Positions 1 to 9,015 of a stretch of 64,000 bases of DNA are shown here, piece after piece. The position numbers were made by a program, and so were the translations under genes. Location of the stretch: NCBI GenBank assembly GCA_024225035.1, contig JAAEMX010000224.1, forward strand, positions 1-64,000. Reading direction: 5' to 3'. The notes below the pieces were generated by a model, which was given only the letters and a program-made list of their open reading frames with translations, made no database searches and was not told the origin of the DNA. This DNA comes from Lentisphaerota bacterium. Its GTDB lineage: Bacteria; Verrucomicrobiota; Lentisphaeria; Victivallales; Victivallaceae. The stretch's first letter is position 1; the number at the start of each line of letters is the position of its first letter.

Positions 1-159
1 AGGGCGCCCCTTTACTTTTCTTATATAATAATAGGCGCGAGTATTTTTAGGAGTAATAACAAAGTGCAAGTACCTTGTATCAGCATCCTGATAAGTTGTT
101 TTTTTATCTGGAACGGGTAATTTTTCAAGACTGCTTTTTGTAAACTTAATCTTTTCCAT
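1..159 (-). CDS. Tyrosine integrase, N-terminal arm-binding part (cut by window edge)
   Basis: Only the first 53 residues are in the window; the frame stays open to base 1. The start is the ATG at 159, with an AAGGT ribosome-binding site about 14 bases upstream. The peptide begins MEKIKFTKSSLEKLPVPDKK and continues with YQDADTRYLHFVITPKNTRAYYYIRKVKGRP-like content, matching the DUF4102 arm-binding domain at the start of P4/phage-type integrases: a short 'L..LP.P....T..D.....L...V.P.....Y.Y.....G' pattern. The catalytic R-H-R-Y domain would lie outside the window. It suggests that an integrative element or a relic of one borders or includes the accessory region to the right. The family call comes from the pattern only; no alignment was run. 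Confidence 0.7.
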   Translation of the reverse strand, partial: MEKIKFTKSSLEKLPVPDKKTTYQDADTRYLHFVITPKNTRAYYYIRKVKGRP

Positions 160-269
160 AATATTACATCTTACCTTTATCTTACCACATAGGGCGATTT
201 ATAGCAACATCCAGCTACATACAGCAACAACAAAAATACTTCATCAAGTTCAAATACAATATAATAGAA

Positions 270-283
270 GACTTTATAAAGTC
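270..283. repeat. 14-bp perfect palindrome at the end of the small ORF
   Basis: GACTTTATAAAGTC reads the same on both strands and overlaps the stop of the minus-strand gene at 274-513. It could be a weak terminator stem or a protein-binding site; there is no long T-run after it. Bases 160-273 hold nothing else recognisable. Confidence 0.4.
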
Positions 284-513
284 AAGTCTTTATGGTGCCC
301 AGCCATAGAGCTTCCGGAAATAAATCCATATATAATCCCGCAGGAAGTTTCTCTGCGGCCATATAAACCGTAAGTATTTTCGAGTTCCCAACCCTGTGAG
401 TCATGTCTGGTCAAAAAAAGTTGCGCATGACCAACAAATATACCTCTTCTACCGGGGCGTAGGTTGTCTCGTCTTCTATCTTTTTCAACGGCGTAGCTAA
501 CATAATAATCCAT
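274..513 (-). CDS. Small hypothetical protein, 79 aa
   Basis: Not recognised. The start is well supported: a strong GGAGGAG lies 6 bases before the ATG at 513. The N-terminus contains YYVSYAVEKDRRRD, then GIFVGHAQLFLTRHDSQGW and ENTYGLYGRR. The Gly-His-Ala followed by a hydrophobic strand recalls small cysteine/histidine hydrolase folds, but this is only an impression. It has no signal peptide or membrane segment. At 79 residues it may be a complete small protein or the front of a longer gene broken downstream. It lies between the T6SS pair and the integrase start on the same strand, so it may belong to the same mobile segment. Confidence 0.55.
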   Translation of the reverse strand: MDYYVSYAVEKDRRRDNLRPGRRGIFVGHAQLFLTRHDSQGWELENTYGLYGRRETSCGIIYGFISGSSMAGHHKDLTL

Positions 514-798
514 TGTTCTCCTCCTCTATAATATAATCCTCTAGTAAGTATGGATATAGAAAAGTTCCCCTGTGAATTTGTTCCATTGTTTTGAGAAAAT
601 ATGTAAAGATTATATTTTGTTAGTCCTTGTGCCCTATGGTTTTACTGGAATTGAGCTTGAGGTGAGTGATGTGTCGGCATGAATATCAGTATTTTTGTAA
701 AATAACCTTGCTCAGGCATTATGTTGCAGCAATTATACCGAAACCCGAAAGAATGCATTATTATAGAAAATATTTGGGATATAGAGTCTAAATAAAAT

Positions 799-837
799 TA
801 CAGCACTGTGTCAGAACTAATATGCCACAGTGCTGTA
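799..837 (-). terminator. Rho-independent terminator after the T6SS pair
   Basis: A perfect 12-bp stem, TACAGCACTGTG pairing with CACAGTGCTGTA, encloses a 15-base loop. Read on the minus strand it is followed by ATTTTATTT. It lies just past the stop of the DUF6931-like gene and closes the vgrG transcript. Bases 514-798 contain no gene that I can see. Confidence 0.75.
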
Positions 838-850
838 AAAATTAACAAGT

Positions 851-2086
851 TCAGCTGCGCCCAAATCCATATGCCGAACCCAGAGTATTTGAGTCATCTT
901 CTGCTACTGATGTTACGGGCGATTTTTTCCACTCTTTATCCCAGGTTTTAATCCCGGTAACACATGCAATTCCTATATTAAAGTAATCCTCGTATCTTTC
1001 ATCGTAGGTTAGACTGCCACCTTTCTTCATAGCACACATAAAAACTGTATTCTTTAAGCCATTAGAATACAGCCCCGGTGGCGGAACTAACAGGGTTTTC
1101 TTTCCGGGAGTTAAATTTGAACAGCTCCAGTATGCCGATAAAGCACAGAGCCCTTCAGGTTCGGATGCCGCGATTTTGGCGGAGTCCATGGCGATTTTTC
1201 CATTTTCATCCGTTGGAGTCAGAATCCATCTTTTCACGGAGAAAAGGGCCTCGTCAATTTTCATTTTAGAAGGTTTTTTGGGCAGCCCCGGTATTTTTAA
1301 TGGAAAATACTTGTTCATTGTTTCATTTATATACTGTTTTACAGAGTCCAGTTTGCCCTCAATAATATTACGTATCTGGTCTTTATGAGTTGTATCTTCT
1401 TTAACAGGCTCAGGAGCTACTGCTTTAATAATTTCATTTTCGATAGCCTTCATTGGGTTGACGCCGTGTTTAGTCTCATAAGTAGCAAATATCTTGTCAA
1501 GCATCCCCTGAGCTTCACTGACAACTTTGGGATCCATTGCGGCAATAGCCTGGTCAATTTCATTTAAAGAAAATTCAGCGCCGTCATTACCCGAATTCTG
1601 GTTCAAAAAGTCCTGAGTTTCTTTAAGAGGGTCATTAGGGTCAGTTATCTTTGATTTATGCATCTTCCCAATATCTTTAATGGCTTTGTCATTCTGAGCC
1701 AGATACTGTTCCTTGACCGCATCTATTTCTGAGGTATCTTTCCAGCCGGCTACTTTGGCTTCTGCGTCTTTCTTAACTCTTTCTTCAAAAGTCAGAGGAT
1801 TTTTCTTGTTTTCTTCTTCAATTTCTTTATTCAGCGCTACAACGCAGGAGTATGCCCACCATACGCCGACTCTGCGGTTAACGCAGTGAGACATGAAATC
1901 ACATGCCTCTTTAACCATCTCTTTAGACATTAAAACCGCAATAAGCTGTTCTGAAGTCATATTTTCACGTATTAACGGTTCAACATCCTCATCCGGGGCA
2001 TAAGCGTTTTTGCTTATAGCCTCCTGTGGTGTTTTAAAGTCAAGCATTATCAATGGCTTGTCAAAATCTTTTCCGTCCCAGGACAT
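851..2086 (-). CDS. T6SS-associated DUF6931-like protein, 411 aa
   Basis: The gene follows vgrG on the same strand with a 43-base gap and a GGAG site 8 bases before the ATG. The N-terminal ~100 residues resemble the DUF6931 family often encoded beside VgrG: an acidic helix rich in 'EQLIAVLMSKEMVKEACDF', then MSHCVNRRVGVWWAYSCVV, which matches that family's typical 'AhaLPrReaVWWA' core. Residues ~100-270 are charged and probably helical. The last ~130 residues (SAYWSCSNLTPG, LLVPPPGLYSNGLKNTVFM) form a separate region ending in a Gly/Ser-rich tail. No signal peptide or membrane segment. Its position suggests an adaptor or cargo protein loaded on the VgrG tip; the C-terminal region could also be an effector. 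Family assignment moderate, role inferred. Confidence 0.6.
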   Translation of the reverse strand: MSWDGKDFDKPLIMLDFKTPQEAISKNAYAPDEDVEPLIRENMTSEQLIAVLMSKEMVKEACDFMSHCVNRRVGVWWAYSCVVALNKEIEEENKKNPLTFEERVKKDAEAKVAGWKDTSEIDAVKEQYLAQNDKAIKDIGKMHKSKITDPNDPLKETQDFLNQNSGNDGAEFSLNEIDQAIAAMDPKVVSEAQGMLDKIFATYETKHGVNPMKAIENEIIKAVAPEPVKEDTTHKDQIRNIIEGKLDSVKQYINETMNKYFPLKIPGLPKKPSKMKIDEALFSVKRWILTPTDENGKIAMDSAKIAASEPEGLCALSAYWSCSNLTPGKKTLLVPPPGLYSNGLKNTVFMCAMKKGGSLTYDERYEDYFNIGIACVTGIKTWDKEWKKSPVTSVAEDDSNTLGSAYGFGRS

Positions 2087-2129
2087 AATAATTCTCCTGT
2101 TATTTTATACAAATTTTTAAGCAACAGCC

Positions 2130-5100
2130 TTACATCACGATGTCCATATTGTGCATGTCTACAATCAGGCTTTTCCAGTGTCCCTTATAAGCCTGAGTTT
2201 GTTGTTCAACAGCCTTAACTTCGGTTTCGCTGATTTTGGATTCAACTGATGAAACACCCATTTCTTGCGCAGTAACATTCAGCCCAGTATCAACAACGCT
2301 ATTATCGTCATCACTCACACTAAGTTTGTCTTTTTGAGCTTGAAGTTCGGATTGAGAAACAACTCCATCGTTCTTTTGAACCTTCATATCATTTTCCTGC
2401 ACCTTAACGTGATTTTCATCAATGGTGTAGTTTTCTATACCGACAGGGTTAACTTCTTTACCGCTAATAGCAGCGTTTTCAGCCATGGTTGCCAATCCTC
2501 CCCCAAGCCCAAACAATTGAAGTTGTCTGAATAGATCGATGTAAGCGCCTAGAGGATTTCCTCTGATGCCGACTGAAGGCGCTGAAATTAAAGCAGTGGC
2601 GCTGCTTTGAGACATTTTATTATATTTAAGATCTACAGCCGAAGTCTGCATTGTAAACATTACTTTTAGTATTGTAGCTGCACCAAAAACTGTTTCTAGT
2701 ATAGCCTTAATTAGCAAACACTGAAGGACAAGCCAAGTACTTGCGCTGACAGAGCCACCACCGTAAAGGCTGGCTTTGGTGCCGACATTGTTACATGTGT
2801 CCTGAGTTAACTCATTAAGTAATTTACTAAGATTAACAATGCTGGACATTATATCAAAACCGCCTTTGACATTAGTAGCCATACCGGTCACTCCGGTATT
2901 ACCAATCAGGCCCCCACACTCAGAGCCCCACCAGGTTTTTACATTAGCCAGATATGTGCCTGTAACTGATGAAAGGGGTGCAGTCATCGCCCCCAGACCA
3001 GGCAAAAGCAGCAGTTGCGAGCTAAAGGAGTTCAAGCCCCAGGAAGGTTTAGAAGGTGCGTTATCATCAACGTCTTGATAAGCAGCCAGGTAGCCGGCAT
3101 ATTTATCCTTAGCACCAAATGTATTTTTCATTATAATGCCGTTATCTGTAATAGAAATTTTGCTGCGTCCAACCTGCAGAGTGATTGATGTGGCAGCGCT
3201 AATCTGTACATTTGCGCCTGCGTTAATAACCTGATTTTGTGTAGCCTGACTGAGAACATCTTTATTGGAATACATATTGATTCCCTCAAAGAACATATTC
3301 TTGCCGGCTGATCCTGAACCCAGACCATCTTTATAGCCGACCAGGGTTGATACCGGAGGGGCTCCGGCCGGGAAAAACCATGAACACATGAAGTTGGTAT
3401 CATCATATTTCGATTCACTAAATTGGCTATTATCCATGCTATACATTGATATTTCATTATACCCCTTCTGATTATCAGCTTTACCAAGATCGAAAGCAGA
3501 CATTGGCAGCGGCATAGTATTTTTAGCATTTTTAGCAAATGAGCTGGGCACACCATAAGTTACATCATCATCATCATCATCATTGTTGGTACAAATACCG
3601 GTAGTACGCATTAAGGAGCCATAAACCCCCTCCGCTATTTCAGTATCAATTGGAGGAGTTACCACACTGTTATAAAGGCTTCCAATAACAACAGGCTGAG
3701 AAAGGTTGCCGTTAACAAATGTTACCAGTACTTCCTGCCCTTTACGTGGAATGTCAAATTTACCACTGGTCGGGTCTGCCCATAATTGACCAAACCTGGC
3801 GTTTAACCACATTGTTGTAAAGTCAGGCCTTTGGTAATCTTCACCACTGCCAGTGCTTTCTTCTGTCTTGGTATTGCGCCAGTTCATGAGGATTTTTATA
3901 CGATTTTTTTTATCAACATATACAGGATTTCCGCCTAAGTCATCATTAAATCCGACATCGTTGGAGGGATTATAATTTTCGGTTATGTCTTCTGTTATAA
4001 TTCTAGCATTGACTGTTGCAAAAATCTTTGGTTCTTTTATTGTTTGCTGCGGTCTGAAAACTTTTTTCAAGTCCTGAGCATAGAAAGATGCATTGAAACT
4101 GGATTTTTTATCTTCATGTAATGCAGAGTTTATAACAGAAAAAGATGTTGTCTTTGCAGTAAATTCAAGCCTTGTAATCAAGCCATGTACATCACCGGCA
4201 GGATAGCCTGTCATTGTAAAGGATTTTCCGGGTATAATTTCACGGTTTTGGGTAAGACCCTGCCAGTCAAAATTTGCACATTGCAAACGCTGTACTTCAA
4301 GATTCTTTAATTTCTTGCGATATTTAGATGCGTCGGATTTATCATCAGTGCAAATGAAATCAGCGTCATATTTTTGACACTGCATTTTTTTCGCATAAGA
4401 TCCGAGGCTTGTTTTTTGATTTACAGTTGTATCATCATAATTAAAGAAGGTTACATCCGCCTGCCTGTAATCATAGTTATCAATGCGTACATTATTTGGC
4501 CCTACATTTTCTCCTTGATAAAAGCTGGTGACATCGTTTGTGCCGCCGTCATAATCATATATCAGGTTCATTTGAGAGGACAAATTAGAATCTCTTAAAA
4601 TTAACTTATGAACAGGGTTGCCATTTTCTTCTCCTTGCCAGAAGTAATAATAAATTCCATCTTTCTGCATCAAGCGGGAAATGAAATCAAAATCACTTTC
4701 CTTGTATTGAACAATCTGTTCAAGTTGGTAATAAGCTTTAACATTATTTTTTGAACCATTTTCCAATTTAGCGTCATAATTAATATTCCATTCATTGAGA
4801 ATTTGTTTAATTACAGACGTTGGTTTTTTAGAATGAAAAATTCTGCTTTTTAAACTGTTCTTCATCATCAGCATTTTGGGGCTGAGGACAGCACTGTACT
4901 CATAAAGATCCGGGTTATACGACTTGCCGCAGTGTTCAGAATAGGAATAATATCCTTTAAAGGTAAAATTAGAAAGAATTCCATTAAACAGACGCCATGA
5001 ACCGTCATCTTTTTTGATTTTGACCGTTGTATTGCAGCCAAGCATTTTTTCGGGAGTTAAAGGAGAATGCGAAGATGGAGACAACAGTACTAGTTTAATG

Positions 5101-5240
5101 TGAAACTGCTTTGATAATTCTTGAAAAGAGCCTTCAGAAATCTCTGAAAGCAATACATAATTATTGCCATATTCGTCTTTATCAGTTTTGCCGTCAACTT
5201 CGATATTGAGATTACGATTATCTTGACTATATACCGTCAT
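2130..5240 (-). CDS. vgrG: Type VI secretion spike protein VgrG with long C-terminal extension, 1036 aa
   Basis: VgrG trimers form the tip of the T6SS tail and deliver effectors. Residues ~1-400 form the gp27-like base (YKESDFDFISRLMQKDGIYYYF is the classic signature, near residues 175-200). Residues ~420-540 are the gp5 OB-fold (RIKILMNWRN, FDIPRKGQEVLVTFVNG, PVVIGSLYN). A needle-like segment follows, with NAGANVQISAATSITLQVG and SKISITDNGIIMK around residue 690. The remaining ~320 residues are beyond a normal VgrG: two hydrophobic stretches (ASTWLVLQCLLIKAILETVF; FGLGGGLATMAENAAISG) and a charged, Gln/Glu-rich tail. An aspartate run sits near residue 560, encoded by a GAT repeat. Start ATG has AGAGG 8 bases upstream. 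The extension may be an effector domain or a cargo platform. No T6SS core genes (tssB, tssC, hcp) are in the window. Confidence 0.92.
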   Translation of the reverse strand: MTVYSQDNRNLNIEVDGKTDKDEYGNNYVLLSEISEGSFQELSKQFHIKLVLLSPSSHSPLTPEKMLGCNTTVKIKKDDGSWRLFNGILSNFTFKGYYSYSEHCGKSYNPDLYEYSAVLSPKMLMMKNSLKSRIFHSKKPTSVIKQILNEWNINYDAKLENGSKNNVKAYYQLEQIVQYKESDFDFISRLMQKDGIYYYFWQGEENGNPVHKLILRDSNLSSQMNLIYDYDGGTNDVTSFYQGENVGPNNVRIDNYDYRQADVTFFNYDDTTVNQKTSLGSYAKKMQCQKYDADFICTDDKSDASKYRKKLKNLEVQRLQCANFDWQGLTQNREIIPGKSFTMTGYPAGDVHGLITRLEFTAKTTSFSVINSALHEDKKSSFNASFYAQDLKKVFRPQQTIKEPKIFATVNARIITEDITENYNPSNDVGFNDDLGGNPVYVDKKNRIKILMNWRNTKTEESTGSGEDYQRPDFTTMWLNARFGQLWADPTSGKFDIPRKGQEVLVTFVNGNLSQPVVIGSLYNSVVTPPIDTEIAEGVYGSLMRTTGICTNNDDDDDDVTYGVPSSFAKNAKNTMPLPMSAFDLGKADNQKGYNEISMYSMDNSQFSESKYDDTNFMCSWFFPAGAPPVSTLVGYKDGLGSGSAGKNMFFEGINMYSNKDVLSQATQNQVINAGANVQISAATSITLQVGRSKISITDNGIIMKNTFGAKDKYAGYLAAYQDVDDNAPSKPSWGLNSFSSQLLLLPGLGAMTAPLSSVTGTYLANVKTWWGSECGGLIGNTGVTGMATNVKGGFDIMSSIVNLSKLLNELTQDTCNNVGTKASLYGGGSVSASTWLVLQCLLIKAILETVFGAATILKVMFTMQTSAVDLKYNKMSQSSATALISAPSVGIRGNPLGAYIDLFRQLQLFGLGGGLATMAENAAISGKEVNPVGIENYTIDENHVKVQENDMKVQKNDGVVSQSELQAQKDKLSVSDDDNSVVDTGLNVTAQEMGVSSVESKISETEVKAVEQQTQAYKGHWKSLIVDMHNMDIVM

Positions 5241-5249
5241 AAAACACCT

Positions 5250-5486
5250 CTACAGAGCGACGTTGAAAACTGATGATTCGAATCCGCAAATCATGTCTGG
5301 GCAAAACAGTTTTATGTTAAACCCTTCATGAAAAATGGATGTGTTCCGACCAGAAAATGCATTATTGAACATACTAAATTCCTCTAAAATTTTACGATAA
5401 ATCGATCCCATTGTTGCAGTGAATTCTTCGCAATGTAAACTCACCACAACCGCAACTACATTGTACCAAAATGCCTTTCCTCTCAC
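5250..5486 (-). CDS. Doubtful small ORF before vgrG, 78 aa
   Basis: It ends 9 bases before the vgrG start on the same strand. The only start giving full length is GTG at 5486 with a poor ribosome-binding site; an internal ATG would leave about 53 residues (MGSIYRKILEEFSMFNN...). Not recognised; the C-terminal half is rich in F, C and N. It could be a small operon leader gene, a decayed T6SS gene, or leader RNA that is merely open. Low confidence that it is translated. Confidence 0.3.
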   Translation of the reverse strand: MRGKAFWYNVVAVVVSLHCEEFTATMGSIYRKILEEFSMFNNAFSGRNTSIFHEGFNIKLFCPDMICGFESSVFNVAL

Positions 5487-6154
5487 ATCCTCTAATGCAT
5501 ATAATTTTCAAATAACACTCTATGAAGGCTGTGCTAATTGTTTAGCAGATAAGAACTAATTACATAAAATAATTCTTTATGTGTGCGGGGAAGTAGTTTC
5601 AAAGACGGCAAGCACACATCAAAATTATTACTGTTGCAACTTTGATGCATGCAATTGGACTAAATAGAATTCTCGATTTTTAAATTTTAGCTACCTCTGA
5701 AACTAGTCTTCCGATAAATGCATATAGAATATAAAAACTATGAAAGAAAACACCCGAATTCTACATAATTTTTATATCTGAAGACACATACACAACGCTC
5801 CATATTTAAGCTGTATGTCGTTAGAAAATTATATTTGGTTACATTTTTTAATGATTTTGAGAAAATTTGTATATCTTGTTAATTATAAAATTTATAGATA
5901 CTGGTAAAAAACTGTATGTTGTATAAAAATTAGCCTTGTTTGGAATATAAAGTTAATCAAAATATTAAAATTAAATAATTTTGTTAATTTTAACTTTTTT
6001 ATTTAAACCCATAGAAAATTGCGTACAGATAAATTGACTTTATATTAAAGTCTTATATCGCATTCAGCAAAAGCAGACGAGCTCCACGCAAAATTTCTTT
6101 TTGGTAAGAACTTATTTCATAATTAAATAAATTTACTTAAAGTCAGGAGTTTTT
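5487..6154. other. AT-rich intergenic region with one hairpin
   Basis: 668 bases between the divergent vgrG and amylase transcripts with no convincing gene. An inverted repeat, ATGTGTGC at 5579-5586 and GCACACAT at 5612-5619, could fold in the leader of the minus-strand transcript. A possible -35 element TTGACT at 6034-6039 precedes a TATATC at 6055, but the spacing is short, so I do not call a promoter. Confidence 0.4.
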
Positions 6155-7591
6155 ATGTCAAGAGGAGTAATGATTCAGACTTTTCACTGGTATTCGCCAA
6201 GCGATGGAGAATTTTGGAATTTATGGGCCGGTAGAACCACAGAGTTGAAAGCCAAAAACTTTACGGCGCTATGGCTGCCTCCTGCGTATAAAGGAATGGG
6301 CGGGATTGATGATGTAGGATATGGAGTTTACGATTTATTTGACTGTGGTGAGTTTGATCAAAAAGGGGCCATTCGCACTAAATACGGCAGGAAAGATGAG
6401 TATCAAAAATGCATAGGCAAAGCACATAAAGCAGGTTTGCAGGTTTATGCCGATGTTGTGCTGAACCATAAAATGGGTGCTGATGTCAGGCAATGGGTTG
6501 ATAATGTCGTTGTGGTTGATCCATATGACAGGAATAAGGAAATAAGTGGAAAGCTCAGCAGGGAGCTTTGGACTTATTATTCATTCCCTGGGCGCGCAAA
6601 TACCTATTCAGATATGAAGTGGCAATGGTGGCACTTTGACGCGACAAAAGAATATGGAAGCATATACAAACTTAAAGACAAGCATTTTGAAACTCATGTG
6701 GACCATGAAAATGTTAATTACGATTTCCTTATGGGATGTGATCTTGATTTTGATCACGAGCAGGTTAGGGGAGAAGTGCATTATTGGGGTAAGTGGTTTC
6801 TCGACACATTTGTGGTCGATGGTTTCCGTATTGATGCCATTAAGCATGTTCGCTCATTCTTTTTCAAAAATTGGCTTGATGACATGAGGAATTACGCAGG
6901 GAAAGACCTGTTTGCTGTTGGCGAATACTGGTCGTCTGATATCAAGCGGCTTCGTAAGTACATAGATGAGACCGAAGGAAGGATGCATCTTTTTGACGCG
7001 CCGCTGCATTACAATTTTCATTGGGCATCCAGAGCCGGGAAAAGTTATGATATGGGCTCTATTCTTGATAATACCCTGGTCAAAGAGAATCCGTTGCTGG
7101 CTGTAACAATTGTAGACAATCATGATACCCAGCCTCTACAGAGCCTGGAGTCATTAGTTGAATCCTGGTTTAAACCGCTGGCATATGCAATTGTTTTATT
7201 GAGGGATGATGGATATCCGTGTGTTTTCGAAGCGGATTACTACGGAGCTCATTATCATGACAAAGGGTATGAAATATGGATGGATTCACACAAATACATG
7301 ATTGATCTGTTTATGGATGCAAGAAACAAATATACCTTTGGGCAACGCCGTGATTACTTTGACCACAGACACACTATCGGCTGGACATTCCAGGGCGATA
7401 ACAAACACAGGGGTATGGCCGTAGTCATGACCAACTCGGGTGATGACACAAAGTGGATGGAAACCGGGAAACCACATTGCAGATACAATGATATAACTGG
7501 TCACGTTAATAAAACTATACTAACAAATGAATGGGGCTGGGCACCGTTTGAAACAAAGGGTGGCAAAGTCTCAGTGTGGATAGAAAACTGA
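6155..7591 (+). CDS. Cytoplasmic alpha-amylase, glycoside hydrolase family 13 (subfamily 5 type)
   Basis: Hydrolyses internal alpha-1,4 bonds of starch, glycogen or maltodextrins. No signal peptide, so it should act on internal glycogen or imported oligosaccharides. The 478 residues match the bacterial GH13_5 length. Near the N-terminus are MIQTFHWY and LWLPPAYKGMGG; region I is DVVLNH at 100-105. The nucleophile is D227 in DGFRIDAIKH, the acid/base is E257 in AVGEYW, and the third carboxylate is D324 in DNHDTQP. All three are present. A C-terminal beta domain follows from ~400. The start has an AGGAG site 6 bases upstream. It is a single-gene transcript between unrelated neighbours. Very sure of family; amyA/amyS naming is avoided because exact orthology was not tested. 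Confidence 0.95.
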   Translation: MSRGVMIQTFHWYSPSDGEFWNLWAGRTTELKAKNFTALWLPPAYKGMGGIDDVGYGVYDLFDCGEFDQKGAIRTKYGRKDEYQKCIGKAHKAGLQVYADVVLNHKMGADVRQWVDNVVVVDPYDRNKEISGKLSRELWTYYSFPGRANTYSDMKWQWWHFDATKEYGSIYKLKDKHFETHVDHENVNYDFLMGCDLDFDHEQVRGEVHYWGKWFLDTFVVDGFRIDAIKHVRSFFFKNWLDDMRNYAGKDLFAVGEYWSSDIKRLRKYIDETEGRMHLFDAPLHYNFHWASRAGKSYDMGSILDNTLVKENPLLAVTIVDNHDTQPLQSLESLVESWFKPLAYAIVLLRDDGYPCVFEADYYGAHYHDKGYEIWMDSHKYMIDLFMDARNKYTFGQRRDYFDHRHTIGWTFQGDNKHRGMAVVMTNSGDDTKWMETGKPHCRYNDITGHVNKTILTNEWGWAPFETKGGKVSVWIEN

Positions 7592-7641
7592 TCTTTTTGA
7601 TGCAATATATTTCGTATAACAGCCATATGGTTATTTAAGTG

Positions 7642-7674
7642 AAAAAGCTCTGGCCGGCACAAGCAGGCCAGAGC
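7642..7674 (-). terminator. Rho-independent terminator
   Basis: GCTCTGGCC and GGCCAGAGC form a 9-bp GC-rich stem with a 10-base loop. On the minus strand it is followed by TTTTT. It serves the exported-protein gene at 7707-8306. Confidence 0.8.
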
Positions 7675-7706
7675 AACAAATGATAATAATCTATTCTTGA
7701 TTTACA

Positions 7707-8306
7707 TTACTTAAAAACTAATTGCCTTCTCATTGGTCCGTTTGGTCCATAAAGTTGGTACAGGCTGAATACCAGTTTTTGAGCACCATCGCCAGGGTTA
7801 TATTCGAGAGATACTATATTTTTGTCGCTTGGAAAACTGTGAAAAGCATTATAAAAGGCATTATATAAATCACTGGGATTAGGATTGTCCGGAGAATATG
7901 CTGATATGAAATATGTGCCGCAAATAATAGCATCAGGATTATCGTTTCTTATATCCATAATCATTTTTTTATAGAATGCCTCCATTTGCTGAGACGTTTT
8001 ATATCCCTTTTCCGGCATAATGAATATAATGATTATTTTTTGATTTTTTGTCACAACATAGCTGCTTGCCTTGGCGTAGCTATACTGTGAATAGGTACAT
8101 TTTGCGATAATAGGCTCACCTGAGCTGCCATCATAAAAAGGCTGTTGTTTATCAAGCTCATCTGTTACAGATTTATAGAACATTTGAAGTGCAAGGCTGC
8201 TACTTGACGAATTTGAATAACAAATAAAATTAACATCTTTTGAGAATGCGCTAAATGCAGTAAATAAAGATGAGATTGCCAACAGCGAAACTAGAATTTT
8301 TTTCAT
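7707..8306 (-). CDS. Exported hypothetical protein, 199 aa
   Basis: Not recognised. The first 22 residues, MKKILVSLLAISSLFTAFSAFS, are a clear Sec signal peptide with a likely cut before KDVNF. The mature part has a strand-rich core (KIIIIFIMPEKGY), a helix (QMEAFYKKMIMDI) and NPDAIICGTYFISAYS, and ends PMRRQLVFK. Only a few cysteines; no membrane segment after the signal. The start has GGGAG 8 bases upstream. It is a single-gene unit with its own terminator. A periplasmic protein of unknown role. Confidence 0.75.
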   Translation of the reverse strand: MKKILVSLLAISSLFTAFSAFSKDVNFICYSNSSSSSLALQMFYKSVTDELDKQQPFYDGSSGEPIIAKCTYSQYSYAKASSYVVTKNQKIIIIFIMPEKGYKTSQQMEAFYKKMIMDIRNDNPDAIICGTYFISAYSPDNPNPSDLYNAFYNAFHSFPSDKNIVSLEYNPGDGAQKLVFSLYQLYGPNGPMRRQLVFK

Positions 8307-8349
8307 TTTAAACTCCCTAACTAAAATTTATAGATTTATTGGTTTTTCT

Positions 8350-8394
8350 CTAAAACCTGACTGATAATCCCCTGACTGTCAGACTGGGTTTTAG
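8350..8394. repeat. Inverted repeat upstream of exported-protein gene
   Basis: CTAAAACC at 8350-8357 and GGTTTTAG at 8387-8394 are perfect complements enclosing about 29 bases with two copies of CCTGACTG. It lies 44 bases upstream of the minus-strand start at 8306, in promoter or leader position. Confidence 0.45.
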
Positions 8395-8402
8395 AATTAA
8401 GT

Positions 8403-8447
8403 AGTACATTATCAATATTGGCTGTGCAAGTCAGCTGACAATGTACT
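8403..8447. repeat. Second inverted repeat in the same leader
   Basis: AGTACATT at 8403-8410 and AATGTACT at 8440-8447 pair perfectly around an inner palindrome TCAGCTGA at 8431-8438. It follows directly on the first inverted repeat and has almost the same size, so the two may form a tandem structure. The remaining bases 8448-9015 are AT-rich and hold no gene I can support. Confidence 0.45.
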
Positions 8448-9015
8448 GATTGGCTTCCCTTCAAAGCTTATAGATTTAGATTACAATATTGCAGTGATTG
8501 TTTTGTTGTTTAGGTAAAAATGTTAAAAATTGTAATTAGGCATTGCTAATTAGATAGTTACAGTTAGTATGGTAATGGTGATGTGCGCAGTTATGAATAA
8601 TTATACAATATTTCTGAGAAGTTTTGTAAGGTCATGCCGGTAAGTTAATTTATTTCTTATATAATATTATCTTTAAGTTCATGAAAAACTTAAAATAGGT
8701 CAAAGTGTTAGCGTATGAATCCCTTGACAAAAATCTATATGATGTTTAAAAATTTTCTTAAATTCTAGAAAATGAGAAGAATTTTGTTCAGTTAATAAAA
8801 TATCAGATTAAGGCATTGTATAGATGATGGGGCTGTGAGAGCTAAAAGTATGGAAAGCCTGTTGCACAGCTGGTTTGAAAAAACTCTTCCTGTTTACCCA
8901 AAGAACACGCTATATACACATGGCTATGATCTTAAGAATTCCATAATCACAGCACCTTTAGCTCCTCTCTCTCCTCAAGCATGTTCAATAGACCTGAATG
9001 CTGCTTACAGTACGG

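Noticed and set aside
3564-3585. GAT trinucleotide run in vgrG as a phase-variable tract
   Set aside because: It is a multiple of three and only changes the number of Asp residues, so it would not switch the gene off.
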